Source: Hydractinia symbiolongicarpus (taxonomy: Eukaryota > Cnidaria > Hydrozoa > Anthoathecata > Hydractiniidae). Taken from it: a DNA stretch of 64,000 bases. A program made the translations under genes and the position numbers. The DNA lies in the NCBI RefSeq assembly GCF_029227915.1, contig NC_079886.1, forward strand, positions 15,536,501-15,600,500, given 5' to 3'. Shown piece after piece: positions 51,414 to 61,596 of the stretch. Every line of letters begins with the position of its first letter. The first letter of the stretch is position 1. Under the pieces are notes generated by a model, which was not told the origin of the DNA, made no database searches, and saw nothing but the letters and a program-made list of their open reading frames with translations.

Positions 51414-52415
51414 ATGTCAGAAAAATCACCACATATCGTTACGGAGAAAGAAGCAGAAAAGCTCAGTAATATCTACTGCACTCCGGAACATCTGTGGGTC
51501 GGACGAAAGGCTATTAAATTAATCGCAAAGGAGAGTGGCCTATCCAAAAAGCTAGTAACTCATTGGTTAAGTAGGCAACTCTTATGGCTAAGGCACATTC
51601 GGGGTCCAAAACGTATAGACTACCCCCATTCTACCATCACAACACCGAATGAAATGCATCAATTCGATCTGGTATACATGCCACATGACAAACTATATGG
51701 TAATACGTACAAGTACATTCTGACAGGCATTGACGTAGCCTCACGTTACAAAGTAGCAAGGCCGTTGCAAACGAAGAAAGCTAGTGAGGTCGCGGAGATG
51801 TTGGGGGACATATACAAGGCAGGACCCTTACACTACCCTAAAACCTTTCAGTGTGATAACGGTTCCGAATTCAAGTCAGATGTAACCAAGCTGCTAGAGG
51901 GCAAGGATGTTGAAATTAAGAGGGCCACCACCAAGTACCACCATACATTCACGACCTTCGTCGAATCGTACAATAAGGTACTTGCAGAAAGACTATTCAA
52001 ACCCCAGGATGCGCAGGAGCTAGACTCTGGCAGGCTTAGTACAATTTGGGTCAAGCACCTGTATACCATCGCCAAAAGCCTTAATAATACCAAGACTGCC
52101 ATGATCGACATGAAACCTAACAAGGCCATCAAACTCGATGAGATACCACTCGCAAAAAGCGAGGAATATCCCGAAGAGAAGCCCCTGCCCAAGGATGGTC
52201 TCTACCTCTATCTTCTACAGCCAGGAGAGGAGCACGTTGATCAATTGACTGACGCCCCTTACAGCAAACATACTTACAGGTTGGATCGTATTGTGACGGG
52301 TAGTCGGATTTTATACTACCTAAAGGACGGTCCTGATTGCAGCTTTGTTTCGGAAGAGTTGATGCTTATTCCAGAGAATGTTCAGATGCCTCCGGAGGGT
52401 GTGAAGGATTGGTAA
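51414..52415 (+). CDS. Retroviral-type (Polinton) integrase, intact
   Basis: The 333-residue protein is intact. An N-terminal helical domain (PEHLWVGRKAIKLIAKESG) precedes the RNase-H-fold core with Asp85 (MHQFDLVYMP), Asp148 (FQCDNGSEF) and Glu184 (TTFVESYNKVLAERLF), giving an exact D-D-35-E spacing. A C-terminal region from about residue 230 has strand-rich SH3-like character (YSKHTYRLDRIVTGSRILYY). It would join element ends to host DNA. The start follows CATATAATAAAGAC. The 3' end overlaps by 50 bp the end of an opposite gene. Being intact while most neighbours are broken suggests it could act in trans on other copies. Confidence 0.93.
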   Translation: MSEKSPHIVTEKEAEKLSNIYCTPEHLWVGRKAIKLIAKESGLSKKLVTHWLSRQLLWLRHIRGPKRIDYPHSTITTPNEMHQFDLVYMPHDKLYGNTYKYILTGIDVASRYKVARPLQTKKASEVAEMLGDIYKAGPLHYPKTFQCDNGSEFKSDVTKLLEGKDVEIKRATTKYHHTFTTFVESYNKVLAERLFKPQDAQELDSGRLSTIWVKHLYTIAKSLNNTKTAMIDMKPNKAIKLDEIPLAKSEEYPEEKPLPKDGLYLYLLQPGEEHVDQLTDAPYSKHTYRLDRIVTGSRILYYLKDGPDCSFVSEELMLIPENVQMPPEGVKDW

Positions 52416-53008
52416 AGAGTATTTTCAGAAGTACCTTCAAGGGTTCATCCTCCAACTCCTTACCCGGATCTCTTATATACAGCAAAGGAGGCTCGGTATA
52501 GAATGGGTATCCATAAACAATGCCTTTGATGACATTAGGCTCAATATCCAAATCAATATCACCCAATTGTCTATCGGGTATAGGAAAATTGAGTATTTTG
52601 TTTATTGTTTCTATATGACCAAAATCCGACAACTTCAACGCCCTATTCTTGATAACCTCGTAACAGAGTGCCCCATACTTATTCTCCTTAACCGACACAA
52701 TATAGAGCCCCAGGCTTTCAATATCATCCTCGAGATCATCATCGATCTCGCTTCTTGCAAATGTCCCCCATGCTTTTTCGCCTGGTGCTACCCTGTGTAA
52801 AAGATCATCATCCGTGGGGTATTCAAAACCTTCGTACTATGCCCCGCCTCAATACCTAAAATTTTCTAGGCAGGTAGGACAATAAACAGTTACTAATCCT
52901 GGCTTTATGCAGCAATGCAGCACAGGTACCCGAATATCATAATCCCTTACGTGCTTTTTTTGTACCTAGGCTTAAATCTTTTTTTGATATTTCACTACCT
53001 TTTACCAT
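52366..53008 (-). pseudogene. Unknown protein with CCxxxC..CxxC-type motif (copy 2)
   Basis: From ATG 53008 (MVKGSEISKKDLSLG) the frame shifts near 52940 into a Cys-rich stretch (VLHCCIKPGLVTVYCPTC), passes two stops, and is then open from about 52834 to 52366. That part is acidic (ARSEIDDDLEDDIESLGLYI) and then strand-rich (RQLGDIDLDIEPNVIKG, GYPFYTEPPLLYIRD). It ends inside the 3' end of the opposite integrase. I do not recognise the family. The Cys pairs suggest zinc binding. Confidence 0.45.
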
Positions 53009-53073
53009 ACAGCCGAAAGGGTCAAAAAGGTATTTTCACTACCCGCAAGAGTAGTGACAAAATTAGCGTCCGC

Positions 53074-53885
53074 CTAATCCTCTAATGCCGGAACACCCAA
53101 ATCGTACAGGTTATCCCGGGTAAGATCGATAAACCTGAAATGGTTTCTATAACGTTCCACATGTCCCTCCTCTTTAAACCGAATAAAGGCTTGTATACCG
53201 TTGGGGTTGTTGATGACGACAATCTCCTCCGCGCCTGGGTAATTGTCACTGAACCACAATCTCTTCCTGCTAATATTACGCCTCTGAACACGCGTGCAGT
53301 AATAGGGAAGATGATGGTGTTCGTCGTCATCCTGTGCCGTGTGCTTACGGTGGATGATGATGACATTATCAATACCTGGGTCCTGAGCATTGGGTACATG
53401 TCTTTCCCTAAGCCTTGGATTTTCCCCGGGCCTGTGCCTCGAGCTCATCCCCCAGTACCATAAGTTAGTTGTCCCTGTCCTCTAGATCATCCTTGAGAAC
53501 AGCAACGGCAGTATCTCTGTCCTCGATTGCCACGACAAGCTTTCGCATTTTCTTGGGTAGCACCTCTTCTACAACCCACTCCAAAAATGGTTCTGCGTCA
53601 GGTTGACCACATCTCAAGAGGAAGGTATATAGGCCGGCGTCAGTCAGCAAAACTGTGTTGGTTGGGTGTACTCAGATCTGAGTACACCCTCGGGGCCGGT
53701 ATAGCATCACCTAATCGCATTTTATACTTGGTGGGAACATATTGCTGAATGGCTTGTACCCCGGCCCTTCGATTTTATCTTACAGCTCTCCAAACATCGG
53801 ATGCTACAATACATTGACCTTTCCCCTGAACATAAAATGATTGGACTTGTTTTCCTTGGAAATAATCAACCGCTGCAAGAGACAT
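53074..53885 (-). pseudogene. BRO family protein: BRO-N domain, coiled coil and C-terminal domain
   Basis: From ATG 53885 the BRO-N domain is read in pieces: QSFYVQGKGQCIVASDVWRA (53840-53780), a TAA near 53776, GVQAIQQYVPTKYK, a frameshift near 53648, then TDAGLYTFLLRCGQPDAEPF and EWVVEEVLPKKMRK. These are the hallmark phrases of BRO-N. A short heptad region (AVAVLKDDLEDRDN) ends at a stop (53465), and the C-terminal domain in 53074-53448 contains EEIVVINNPNGIQAFIRFKE. BRO proteins of large DNA viruses bind DNA and affect host chromatin or transcription. It sits between an HNH gene and an unknown gene on the same strand. A 26-bp palindrome lies at the main frameshift. Confidence 0.75.
53664..53689. 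repeat. Perfect 26-bp palindrome in the BRO gene
   Basis: GGGTGTACTCAGATCTGAGT followed by ACACCC is fully self-complementary around AGATCT. It lies about 15 bp from the frameshift in BRO-N. Confidence 0.9.
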
Positions 53886-53972
53886 TCTATATACCAATGC
53901 TTGGCCAGAGGATTTCAACATGATCATTTTAATATCCTTGCGAATATTAAAATTGTGTTTGGTGTACGCTTC

Positions 53973-54629
53973 CTATTCCGAGACATATCGGTTACCCTTG
54001 GCTATATTTTCGCTTGCCCACATGGGTTGAGTGTTGGTGTAGTGCAATCTTTTCGCTACCTCTGCAAGCGATGGGGTATCGCTATTTTCCCGATATTTAA
54101 TTGATACTTTGTGATCGATATGCCAATCCCCATGGTTGTCCCAGGTCATGCACTCAGATAACTGGACCTCGATGTGAACTCGCAGCGTGGATATATCGCA
54201 CCCCAGATACTCCCAGGAGCCGAGCTCCTTGTTTCCCTATAGGGCCTTGTATGTTTGGTTTCTTACATTATGAGCTAGATGGCCGGCAGGGTCGCAAATG
54301 GGGCAACGCCGCCTTTGTTTTTGATGGTGGCAATATTGACTCCCCTTGCAGTCCTTGCATTGTGATCTCCGCCTTTCATAATAGCAAAGCTGACTTCCCC
54401 GCAGTTTTTGCATTGATACATCCTCCTTTCATGATGGCAAATCTGACTGCCATTACATTCCTTGCAACATGCTCTCTGTTTTTCATGGGGCATCTGTTAC
54501 GTTCACGTGACGCCTTCTTTTTATCGAGGCATTTGATGCATGTCCTCGTCTGTTGACCATTCCCTCTAATCCTAAACTTGTCCAAAGATAAAAAGTGCTT
54601 ACATTATTGACAGCTCTTGGTTCCTCCAT
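53973..54629 (-). pseudogene. HNH endonuclease with Cys/His repeats, second copy
   Basis: ATG 54629 is followed by the same CKHFLSLDKFR ... TCIKCLDKKK module, then Cys/His repeats in shifted frames (QRACCKECNGSQICHHERRM) and an HNH core at about 54000-54150, ending with the same NRYVSE tail at 53973. The 15 bases before ATG, including AAACACAAATCAAT, are the same as those before 50281. This gene is a paralogue on the opposite strand, 19 bp behind the ATPase stop. Frameshifts and stops inactivate it. Confidence 0.7.
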
Positions 54630-54647
54630 ATTGATTTGTGTTTGTCA

Positions 54648-55282
54648 TTAATGACAGACACAAATTGTGCTCACTCCAAAGTTTTCCAAGCCCTGGGATG
54701 TTCCAGCCTCACGTACAAGCATGCATGCTTGGATTTTTTCAGCTCGGCCTTGATATCCGACTCGTTGGGGGTCAAATTCGTCTCTTCATCGATCATCCTC
54801 ATGTCCCTTTTTTATGTGGATACCATAAAACAGGGATTTTTTCTGTCTCCTCAGATTCTTGGGCAGGGCAGTATGCGATTGGGTTAAGAGCCACAGGCTA
54901 TGCTTGCGATGCCTTCCCGAAATAGCTAATTCAAGCAAGGGCTGCCTTTTTTATCGAGGCTGTCGTCAGATATCATGTCGTCAACCACGAAAAGACTTTC
55001 TTCGCATGCCAGTAATAAGGACAGTTTCGATATCCATTCAAACGGCTCATTTCTAGGGTCTATAAGGAACACGTATTCGTCACGCAATAGCAATGCCCTC
55101 TCTAGGTATGTCTTATTCCATCGTATAGTTGGGCACAAAATGACAATATTGTGATATTGGTGTCTGTATTCGGTTTCAAGTAGATCCAGGACGCGTTGTG
55201 TCTTACCACTTTTGATTGTGAATTTTCGGATATACCCCAAAGCATGACTCACATGCCCATGTACCCCGTGGCTATTCACCAA
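54648..55282 (-). pseudogene. Packaging ATPase (A32/FtsK-HerA type), damaged
   Basis: 54926-55282 reads SGKTQRVLDLLETEYRHQY (end of Walker A), NIVILCPTIRWNKTYL and the Walker B strand ESLFVVDDMISDDSLD. The region just before SGKT is degenerate: the front of the P-loop is lost. Further frames down to 54648 contain the later part, ending near RAEKIQACMLVREAG before TAA at 54648-54650. This is the pattern of the genome-packaging ATPase of Polintons and NCLDV: ATP hydrolysis drives DNA into the capsid. It lies in a - strand block with HNH and small genes. Confidence 0.75.
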
Positions 55283-55329
55283 GGACCCTCGACAGGAAAG
55301 GCAGAGCTCAGTCCCTCGAGCCTTGTATT

Positions 55330-55731
55330 CTAGGGTTGGTGGAGTAAATAATAATTTACCCTGCAGGACCTTAATGTATTACGGTACCTCTCAACGAGCC
55401 TTGCCTTCTCGGGACCATCCCCGATGAGTTCGGTATATTGACTTATAATGTCGTATGTGAGAAGGTCATAGAGAATCAGGTAATTCTCATCCTGTTCAAG
55501 ACCCCTAATTTCCATATCAATAGCAAGGGGATCCAGCTCGTGTTCAACGTCTTCGATATCTCTATTTGCTAGAGCCCGCCTCTCCTTAGCCCTGGTCAGG
55601 CAAACCATGCAACTTTTAGTTAAAGTATTGCCCTTTATTTTAAATTTGTATGGGGGTAATAGCTGTTTACATACGCGACAACATCTTATATCCATTTTAG
55701 TATTGCGTCCCGAGCACTTGACTCCTTCCAT
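55330..55731 (-). CDS. Cys-rich protein sharing its N-terminal module with the HNH proteins
   Basis: 133 residues from ATG 55731. The CRVCKQLLPPYKFK ... KSCMVCLTRAK segment has the same CxxC-xx-LP-xxKF...CxxC layout as the start of both HNH proteins, here without Cys/His repeats or HNH core. The rest is an acidic helical region (DIEDVEHELDPLAIDMEIRG) with a YDLLTYDIISQY helix. The frame is intact. It may be a stand-alone regulator or a partner that binds the same target as the HNH proteins. Confidence 0.6.
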   Translation of the reverse strand: MEGVKCSGRNTKMDIRCCRVCKQLLPPYKFKIKGNTLTKSCMVCLTRAKERRALANRDIEDVEHELDPLAIDMEIRGLEQDENYLILYDLLTYDIISQYTELIGDGPEKARLVERYRNTLRSCRVNYYLLHQP

Positions 55732-55742
55732 GTTTTTCCACT

Positions 55743-55997
55743 CTATTTTTGTTTAGGCACGATACTTGCCGGCAACCATCCTTTTGATACGGCCATTTCA
55801 CGACTTGCTCTCCCTGCCGCGAAGTACGCAACCATTTTGAGGACGTCTTCGGTGTCCATTTTTGTAGAGGGCCTTGTTATGCTCAACAATTTCTTACCTG
55901 TCATAGCATAGGCGAATGTGAAACCAAGGTCTACGACTGTTTCATAGAGCATGTCCAAAATCTCCTTTTCTTTCGGGGTTACGTTGCTTGCATTCAT
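55743..55997 (-). CDS. Small helical protein, unknown
   Basis: 84 residues from ATG 55997, directly after an AATAATAATAA motif. Mostly helical: EKEILDMLYETVVDLGFTFAY, then TEDVLKMVAYFAAGRASREM. No membrane span is certain, and no metal motif. 12 bp separate its stop from the next start. Intact. Function unknown. Confidence 0.55.
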   Translation of the reverse strand: MNASNVTPKEKEILDMLYETVVDLGFTFAYAMTGKKLLSITRPSTKMDTEDVLKMVAYFAAGRASREMAVSKGWLPASIVPKQK

Positions 55998-56006
55998 TTA
56001 TTATTA

Positions 56007-56375
56007 TTACCGCATTTTGAAACTATCGATATTTGGTTGGGTTTTGCCTTGTTTCCCCTGCTGAGGCTCCGGTGCGGTGTTTTGGGGTTTGTTGGATTCA
56101 TTTTTACCCCTGCAAAACATATACCAGACGCCTACCCCTATCGCCAATATGGTTAGTGTTCCCACCCCATAGATGTAGACATTGTCCATTGACTTGCTGG
56201 AACCTGTCGCAGGTTCCTTATCATCCCGTGAGGTACCTTTGCCCACGTTCTTCTGTAGGTTAGCCTTGTTCTTCCGGTTCCATTCCGCAAGTCTCTTACC
56301 AGTAGCAACACGACCCTAATTCTGTGGTGGTTTTGTTATAACCCTCTCCTCTTGTTTCTGAACTTCTTCACTCAT
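56007..56375 (-). pseudogene. Single-pass membrane protein with one in-frame stop
   Basis: ATG 56375 follows GCTATAATAAA. The 122-codon frame starts SEEVQKQEERVITKPPQN, has a TAG near 56317, and continues with VATGKRLAEWNRKNKANLQK, a membrane segment VYIYGVGTLTILAIGVGVWY near 56110-56170 and a Gln/Lys-rich tail to 56007. Apart from the stop it is whole. A type III or tail-anchored topology with a basic head is possible. The role is unknown; virion membrane protein is a guess. Confidence 0.6.
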
Positions 56376-56379
56376 TTTA

Positions 56380-56871
56380 TTATAGCACGGTCTCCGCCTC
56401 CTCCACCTCCTTCTCCGCATCCTGTTTCATTTTGCGCATATGCAGAGCCGTATGGCCTGCTACAAGCCGCGGGGCTAAACACCTCCCAATAGTACAGTAT
56501 ACGAGGATACCTAGATCCGTCATGGAGTCGCGGATTATAGGGTCCTCGATATCCTTTCGCAGTTTCTCGACACTGTCGATATCCACAAAGTCGCCAATCA
56601 TATTGGCATATAGGCTAATCAGGTGAGTAGACAGTGCTTTTGCCGTCTTCTCCCCTTTTTCTTGTAATTGGTGTTGTACGTATTCGGTATGGATCTTTTC
56701 TACCGCCTCATCGGGGGCCTTGTCAATGGAGCCCTCTGTACATTTTTTGGGTAGTAAGTGACCCTTGCCTTTGCGTAGGGCTTCCTTCAAGGCTGGGCGT
56801 TTATTGGGCGGGGGTTCCACATGTTCATATTCTGCAGAGGCATTGTCAAAGACTTGTGCGATATCAGACAT
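56380..56871 (-). CDS. Acidic/helical protein, unknown (copy 2)
   Basis: 163 residues from ATG 56871, preceded by ACTAATAAAAAGG. A Pro-rich head (EHVEPPPNKRPALKEALRKG) is followed by helices: VQHQLQEKGEKTAKALSTHL, ISLYANMIGDFVDID, and a C-terminal charged coiled coil (MKQDAEKEVEEAETVL). The stop is four bases before the start of the membrane protein gene. Intact. It is normally next to polymerase B; a LINE now separates them. Confidence 0.55.
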   Translation of the reverse strand: MSDIAQVFDNASAEYEHVEPPPNKRPALKEALRKGKGHLLPKKCTEGSIDKAPDEAVEKIHTEYVQHQLQEKGEKTAKALSTHLISLYANMIGDFVDIDSVEKLRKDIEDPIIRDSMTDLGILVYCTIGRCLAPRLVAGHTALHMRKMKQDAEKEVEEAETVL

Positions 56872-56954
56872 CCTTTTTATTAGTAGTCGATATCGAAAGA
56901 AGCAAAATGCGATCAGGACATACGGTAGTTTTTTTGATTATTAAAAGTTGAAAG

Positions 56955-58189
56955 ATGGCGGCTAAAGATATCTTAGTAAATTACGCCGAGGATATGGAAG
57001 TATTAGAAGAAAACGTTTTGCAATCTATTAAAAATATTCATGGAAGAAAGAAAAAACTCAGTCCAGAAAAGGTAAAATATACTGTTCAACGACTTTGCGA
57101 TACTGATAAACTTTTTCTCACAAACAGACGAGGATTACCTAGCTATAGGATAAGTAAAAACATTTTTACTGGGGAAATTACGATTGTTGATAGTGAAGAA
57201 GGGGAAGATGATATCCAAGAACCAGATGAAAAGGTAGAGACCTCTATCTTCTCGCTCAGGAACTACAACAGCTCAAATACTTTGAAGTTTTAAAAGAAAT
57301 AGTTAAAATGGTATCGGACCTGAAAGAATACGTCTCGTATGAAGTCGGTAAATTAAGAAGCAATATGGTAAATGATTTGGTTGTTCACTTGAAGGAAGAA
57401 AACGATTTTTTAAAAAACGAGATAAAAGAATCTCAAAGTTTGTTGAGGGACGTTTTGTTACAAGACGTAAACAAAAAAAATCATGAAAAAATTAAAAACA
57501 AATCAGAAACCAATGAATGGAAAGATGTAAAGAAAGATCCCTCGGGAAAAATGGAGAAACGATATAATAATAGATTCAGTCTTTCAAATTGGTTTAGTAC
57601 AGTTCAGAACGAACAAAACAACAATAATCACTATGACGCACAACCACTTACGAATAATCAAAGTTACGCAACACCACAACCAAATAAATCTATAAGAAGA
57701 CCAAATTCCGTTATTAACCGTTTTCCAGAAAGAGATCTTTTACAACATAACATCAAATCATCTGAAACGCGTAAAAATAAAAAGAAGATTATAATCATCA
57801 GTGATAGCATCGCAAAAGGCATAAACACTCGAGAGTTCAATAATCATTTGAGAAACGGTGATGCAAGATTTAAAGTTTTTCCTGGTTCAAATATTAAAAA
57901 TTTGGGTCATTGCTCTCTACCAACCTTAGTAGATGAGAATCCAGAAATAGTAGTTGTCCATGTTGGAATAAACGACTTGCTGGATATAAAGAGAAATAAA
58001 TCATCGGTTAATGAAATTGCAGAAAAAATAATCAAACTATCACGCGTATACATCGATCATGGCGTCGAAAAAGTTTTTATTTCAAGTGTTGTTATATACT
58101 TGAGAACGAGGCAACGAAATATGGCTATATTTTTATCGACAATAGTAATATTATGGAATCTAATTTATGGAGAGATGGATTACATCTAA
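56955..58189 (+). pseudogene. LINE ORF1 with SGNH-type esterase domain
   Basis: ATG 56955 opens a 112-codon frame (KNIHGRKKKLSPEKVKYTVQ), then after a short gap the frame 57308-58189 continues: a coiled coil (VVHLKEENDFLKNEIKESQS), an Asn/Gln-rich linker and an SGNH hydrolase domain with IIIISDSIAKGIN (GDS-like block, here SDS) and VVHVGINDLLD (GxND block). Esterase-type ORF1 is typical of CR1-like LINEs. The gap between the frames may reflect a frameshift, and the final part after 58110 seems divergent. It would bind the RNA. Confidence 0.75.
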
Positions 58190-58277
58190 TGGAAAGTGGT
58201 AAAGTTTTGTTAGCTAATAATTTCTTATTTTATATAAATAATTTTTTAGGTCTGGATTTTATAGAAACGAATGTATA

Positions 58278-61200
58278 ATGATTTTTGATAGGATAAGCAC
58301 TGAACTTACGGCATCCTGCTCCCAGCGTGTAACACATCCATATGGGGTTACTTCTTCTGAATGCAATAAGGAATTAAATGATCAATTTGAGACTGACCAA
58401 TCACATGATTCTACATATAATTTACAAAATTCTCTGAAAAATGTCTGTGATATTAGAATCAAAAATCCTTTCAATCTAGTGATAGGATATTTGAACATAA
58501 ATAGTTTAAGGAAAAAAATAATTGACTCAAGGGAAATCTTTGTGAAATTTGCTCCAGATTATTTTGTATTATCTGAAACAAAATTAGATAGTACTTTTCC
58601 AAATAGTCAATTTATTATTGATGATTATGAATTAAGGTCTAGAAAAGATCGGGATAAAAATGGGGGTGGGCTAATTGAGTATGTAAAAAAGGGAGTGGTT
58701 TGTAAGCAAATAAACATAGCTAACCTTACAAGTAATGAAATTATATGTTCTGAGCTAAACATCAGAAACAAAAAATGGACTATTATCACCGTCCATCGTC
58801 CACCACGTCATTCTAATCTTCAAAGTTTCTTTGAAGATTTGGAGAAAATTCTAAACAAAACACTCTCATTTTGTGATAACATCATTGTGATAGGGGACAT
58901 AAACATTGATACTCATAATAAAAATGAAATAATAAATTATCATTACATAACTTCTCTTTGCGATACTTTTGACCTAAAAAACTTAGTCAAAGACAAAACA
59001 TGTTTTGCAAGTGAACAAGGAACATCAATTGATGTTATTTTAGCAAATAAACAAAGTTCTTTTCAAAACACTATGGTTACTGAGACTGGACTCAGTGACC
59101 ATCATCTGATGATTACAACTTTCCTAAGATCTCATCTAGTAAGATTGAAACCAAAACTAATTGTTTATAGAAGTAACAGAAAGTTTGATGAGAGAAAGTT
59201 TCTTTCTGATGTTAAGAATACACGTTTTGATTTTAATGAAAATGGCCCTGCTTCAAATTACGACCACTTGACAAAAACGTTTAGTTCCATTATTGAAAAG
59301 CATGCCCCTGTAAAACAGAAACTGCTCAGGGGAAATGAAGCACCTTTTATGAATAAAGAACTTAAGCAAGCCATTTATACCAGGTCAAGATTTAAAAATC
59401 GATACAATAAAGATCCTACTGAAGAAAACAAGATTAAATATAAAAAACAACGAAATAAGTGTGTTTGCCTCAGAAAGAAAGCCATAAAAATGTATTTTAA
59501 AAATGTTATAGATTCTGGGATTGTAGAAAATAAAACTTTTTGGAAAACTATTAAGCCGTTTATAACCAATAAAAGTGGTTTGAGCAATGATAACATTATG
59601 ATTATCAAAGATGGTGCTCAGATAACCAATGACAGTGAGCTTGCTGAATTATTTCATGATCACTATATAAATATTGTAGAAAAAAGTAGTGGAACCAGGC
59701 CAATATCAATTGATTATCGAAATTCCTTAGACCAAGAGAGACTAATTAATGAGATAATTAAAACATACGAGAGTCATCCGAGTATTGTCAAAATTAAAGC
59801 CTGCAACGAAAATATAAATTTTTTTAACTTTGAGGAGGTAGATGACAACACAATCAAAAAACTTTTTACTAATTTAAACATAAATTCCTCTCCAGGTAGA
59901 CACAAAATACCCCCAAAGCTTGTGAAGTTAGCTAGTGAATATCTGATTGGCCCATTGAAAAATGCTATAAACAGCAGCATAAAATTGAATATTTTTCCCG
60001 ATGGAGGCAAACATGCAACGGTAGCACCTCTTGACAAAGGAGGCAAAGACAAACATAGCATTAGAAATTTTGGACCTGTCAGTGTGTTGAATGTATTTTC
60101 AAAATTCTATGAAAACATAATGAAGGATCAAATCATATCTTTCATAGAATCGAAACTTTCAATATTTTTGTCAGCCTATCGGAAAAACTATAAAACACAG
60201 CATGTCTTAATTCGTTTACTAGAAGAATGAAAGAAAAAACTTGATATGAATTACGTGGTTGGTGCAGTCTTAATGGATCTATAAAAAGCTTTCGATTGCG
60301 TGCCACATGATTTACTAATCGCTAAACTTGAGGCATATGGATTTGAAATTAATGCCCTGAAATTTGTCCTGTCATACCTAACAAATAGAGAACAATATAC
60401 TCGTATAAACGGACACTACAGTCTTTTCCAAATGATTTTTTCAGGTGTGCCGCAAGGATCAATCTTAGGCCCGATAATTTTTAATATTTTTCTTAACGAT
60501 ATTTTTCTTTTTATAACCAGAAGTGACCTACACAACTATGCTGATGATAATACATTGTCAAGCTTTTCCAATTCAATCCCAAACCTCATTAAAATTTTAG
60601 AAGGTGAGTCTGAGCAGGCATTAGCATGGCTACATGAAAATAAAATGATTGCTAACCCTGACAAATTTCAATGCATTATCATCAGCAAAGATAGGATAGA
60701 AAACACAAGTAGTAAACTGATAAGAATCGGAGATAAAAACATATATTCTGAAGACACAGTCAAACTGTTAGGAGTTAAAATTGACAATAACCTTAGATTT
60801 GATCAGCACTTAAATGAGGTTTGCAAGAAAGCATTTGCGCAACTAAATTCTTTGTATAGATTTAAAAACATACTTCCTTTTAAAGCTAAGAGTGTCTTAG
60901 CAGAAAGTTTGTGTATTCAAACTTTAACTACTGTCCACTTATTTGGAATTTCTCATTTTCAAAATCACTCTCTAGGGTCGAAAAACTCCATAAGCGAGCC
61001 CTAAAATTTGTAGATAGCGGATATTCAGAGAGAAAAGAAAAGTAAATTTCTAGCAAGAACAAAAGTAACTACATGAAAATTATGCGAATAAGAAATCTAT
61101 GTATAGAGATTTTTAAATCTCTTAATAATTTAAATCCGCCATTTATGTTAGACATCTTTCAAAACGCAGCGAAACAAACAGGCCAGTACGAAGTCAATAT

Positions 61201-61388
61201 GTAAATAATCTTAAAACATTGAACTTTAATACTAAGAATTTTGGGGAAAAATGTCTTTGCTCATTGGGGCCTAAAATTTGGAATACTTTACCTTCTGAAT
61301 TGAAAAGTTGTAACAGCCTTAAAAAATTTAAAACGAAACTAAAGGAGTTTGATTTCAGTCACTCGGTCTATTTAAATAATTTTTCATA
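58278..61388 (+). pseudogene. LINE ORF2: apurinic-type endonuclease and reverse transcriptase
   Basis: The first 650 codons hold the endonuclease (LNINSLRKKI, LSETKLDSTF, VIGDINIDTH, SDHHLMIT) and the first half of RT (NINSSPGRHKIPPKLVKLAS). TGA at 60228-60230 and TAA near 60282 interrupt the same frame, which resumes with KAFDCVPHDLL, GVPQGSILGPIIFNIFLND and the catalytic YADD at 60537-60548, then LLGVKIDNNLRFDQHL. A shift at about 61000 precedes the C-terminal part ending near 61388. The RT and nuclease cores are complete except for the stops. It performed target-primed reverse transcription. Confidence 0.92.
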
Positions 61389-61596
61389 ATTTTTATACAT
61401 TTTTCATAAAACTATAAACAAATTTTTGTCGGATTTGATTAGTTTCCTGTATATTTATAAATATGTATTTATTTATTTTTTTTTATATCGGGAAGCTATA
61501 TGTACATAGTTATTTCTCCGACGTTAAATAAATTGAGAAAAAAAAGAAAAAAAAAGTATTACAGTGATATACAAACACACTTCCATTTTTATTTCC

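Larger units (their letters stand above)
56900..61560 (+). mobile_element. CR1-like LINE inserted between two virus-element genes
   Basis: A near full-length non-LTR retrotransposon with ORF1 (esterase type) and ORF2 (endonuclease and RT), ending in an A-rich tail near 61535-61558. It lies between the 56380-56871 gene and the end of polymerase B, which would otherwise be adjacent. No clear target duplication was found. Confidence 0.85.

Noticed and set aside
53140-53463. 107-codon + strand frame opposite the BRO C-terminal domain
   Set aside because: The opposite frame continues a recognisable BRO gene; this one is its shadow.
54926-55282. Possible cysteine protease from an NSHGVHGH phrase
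   Set aside because: The following sequence is clearly the packaging ATPase; the phrase lies in degenerate sequence before the P-loop and no catalytic Cys or context follows.
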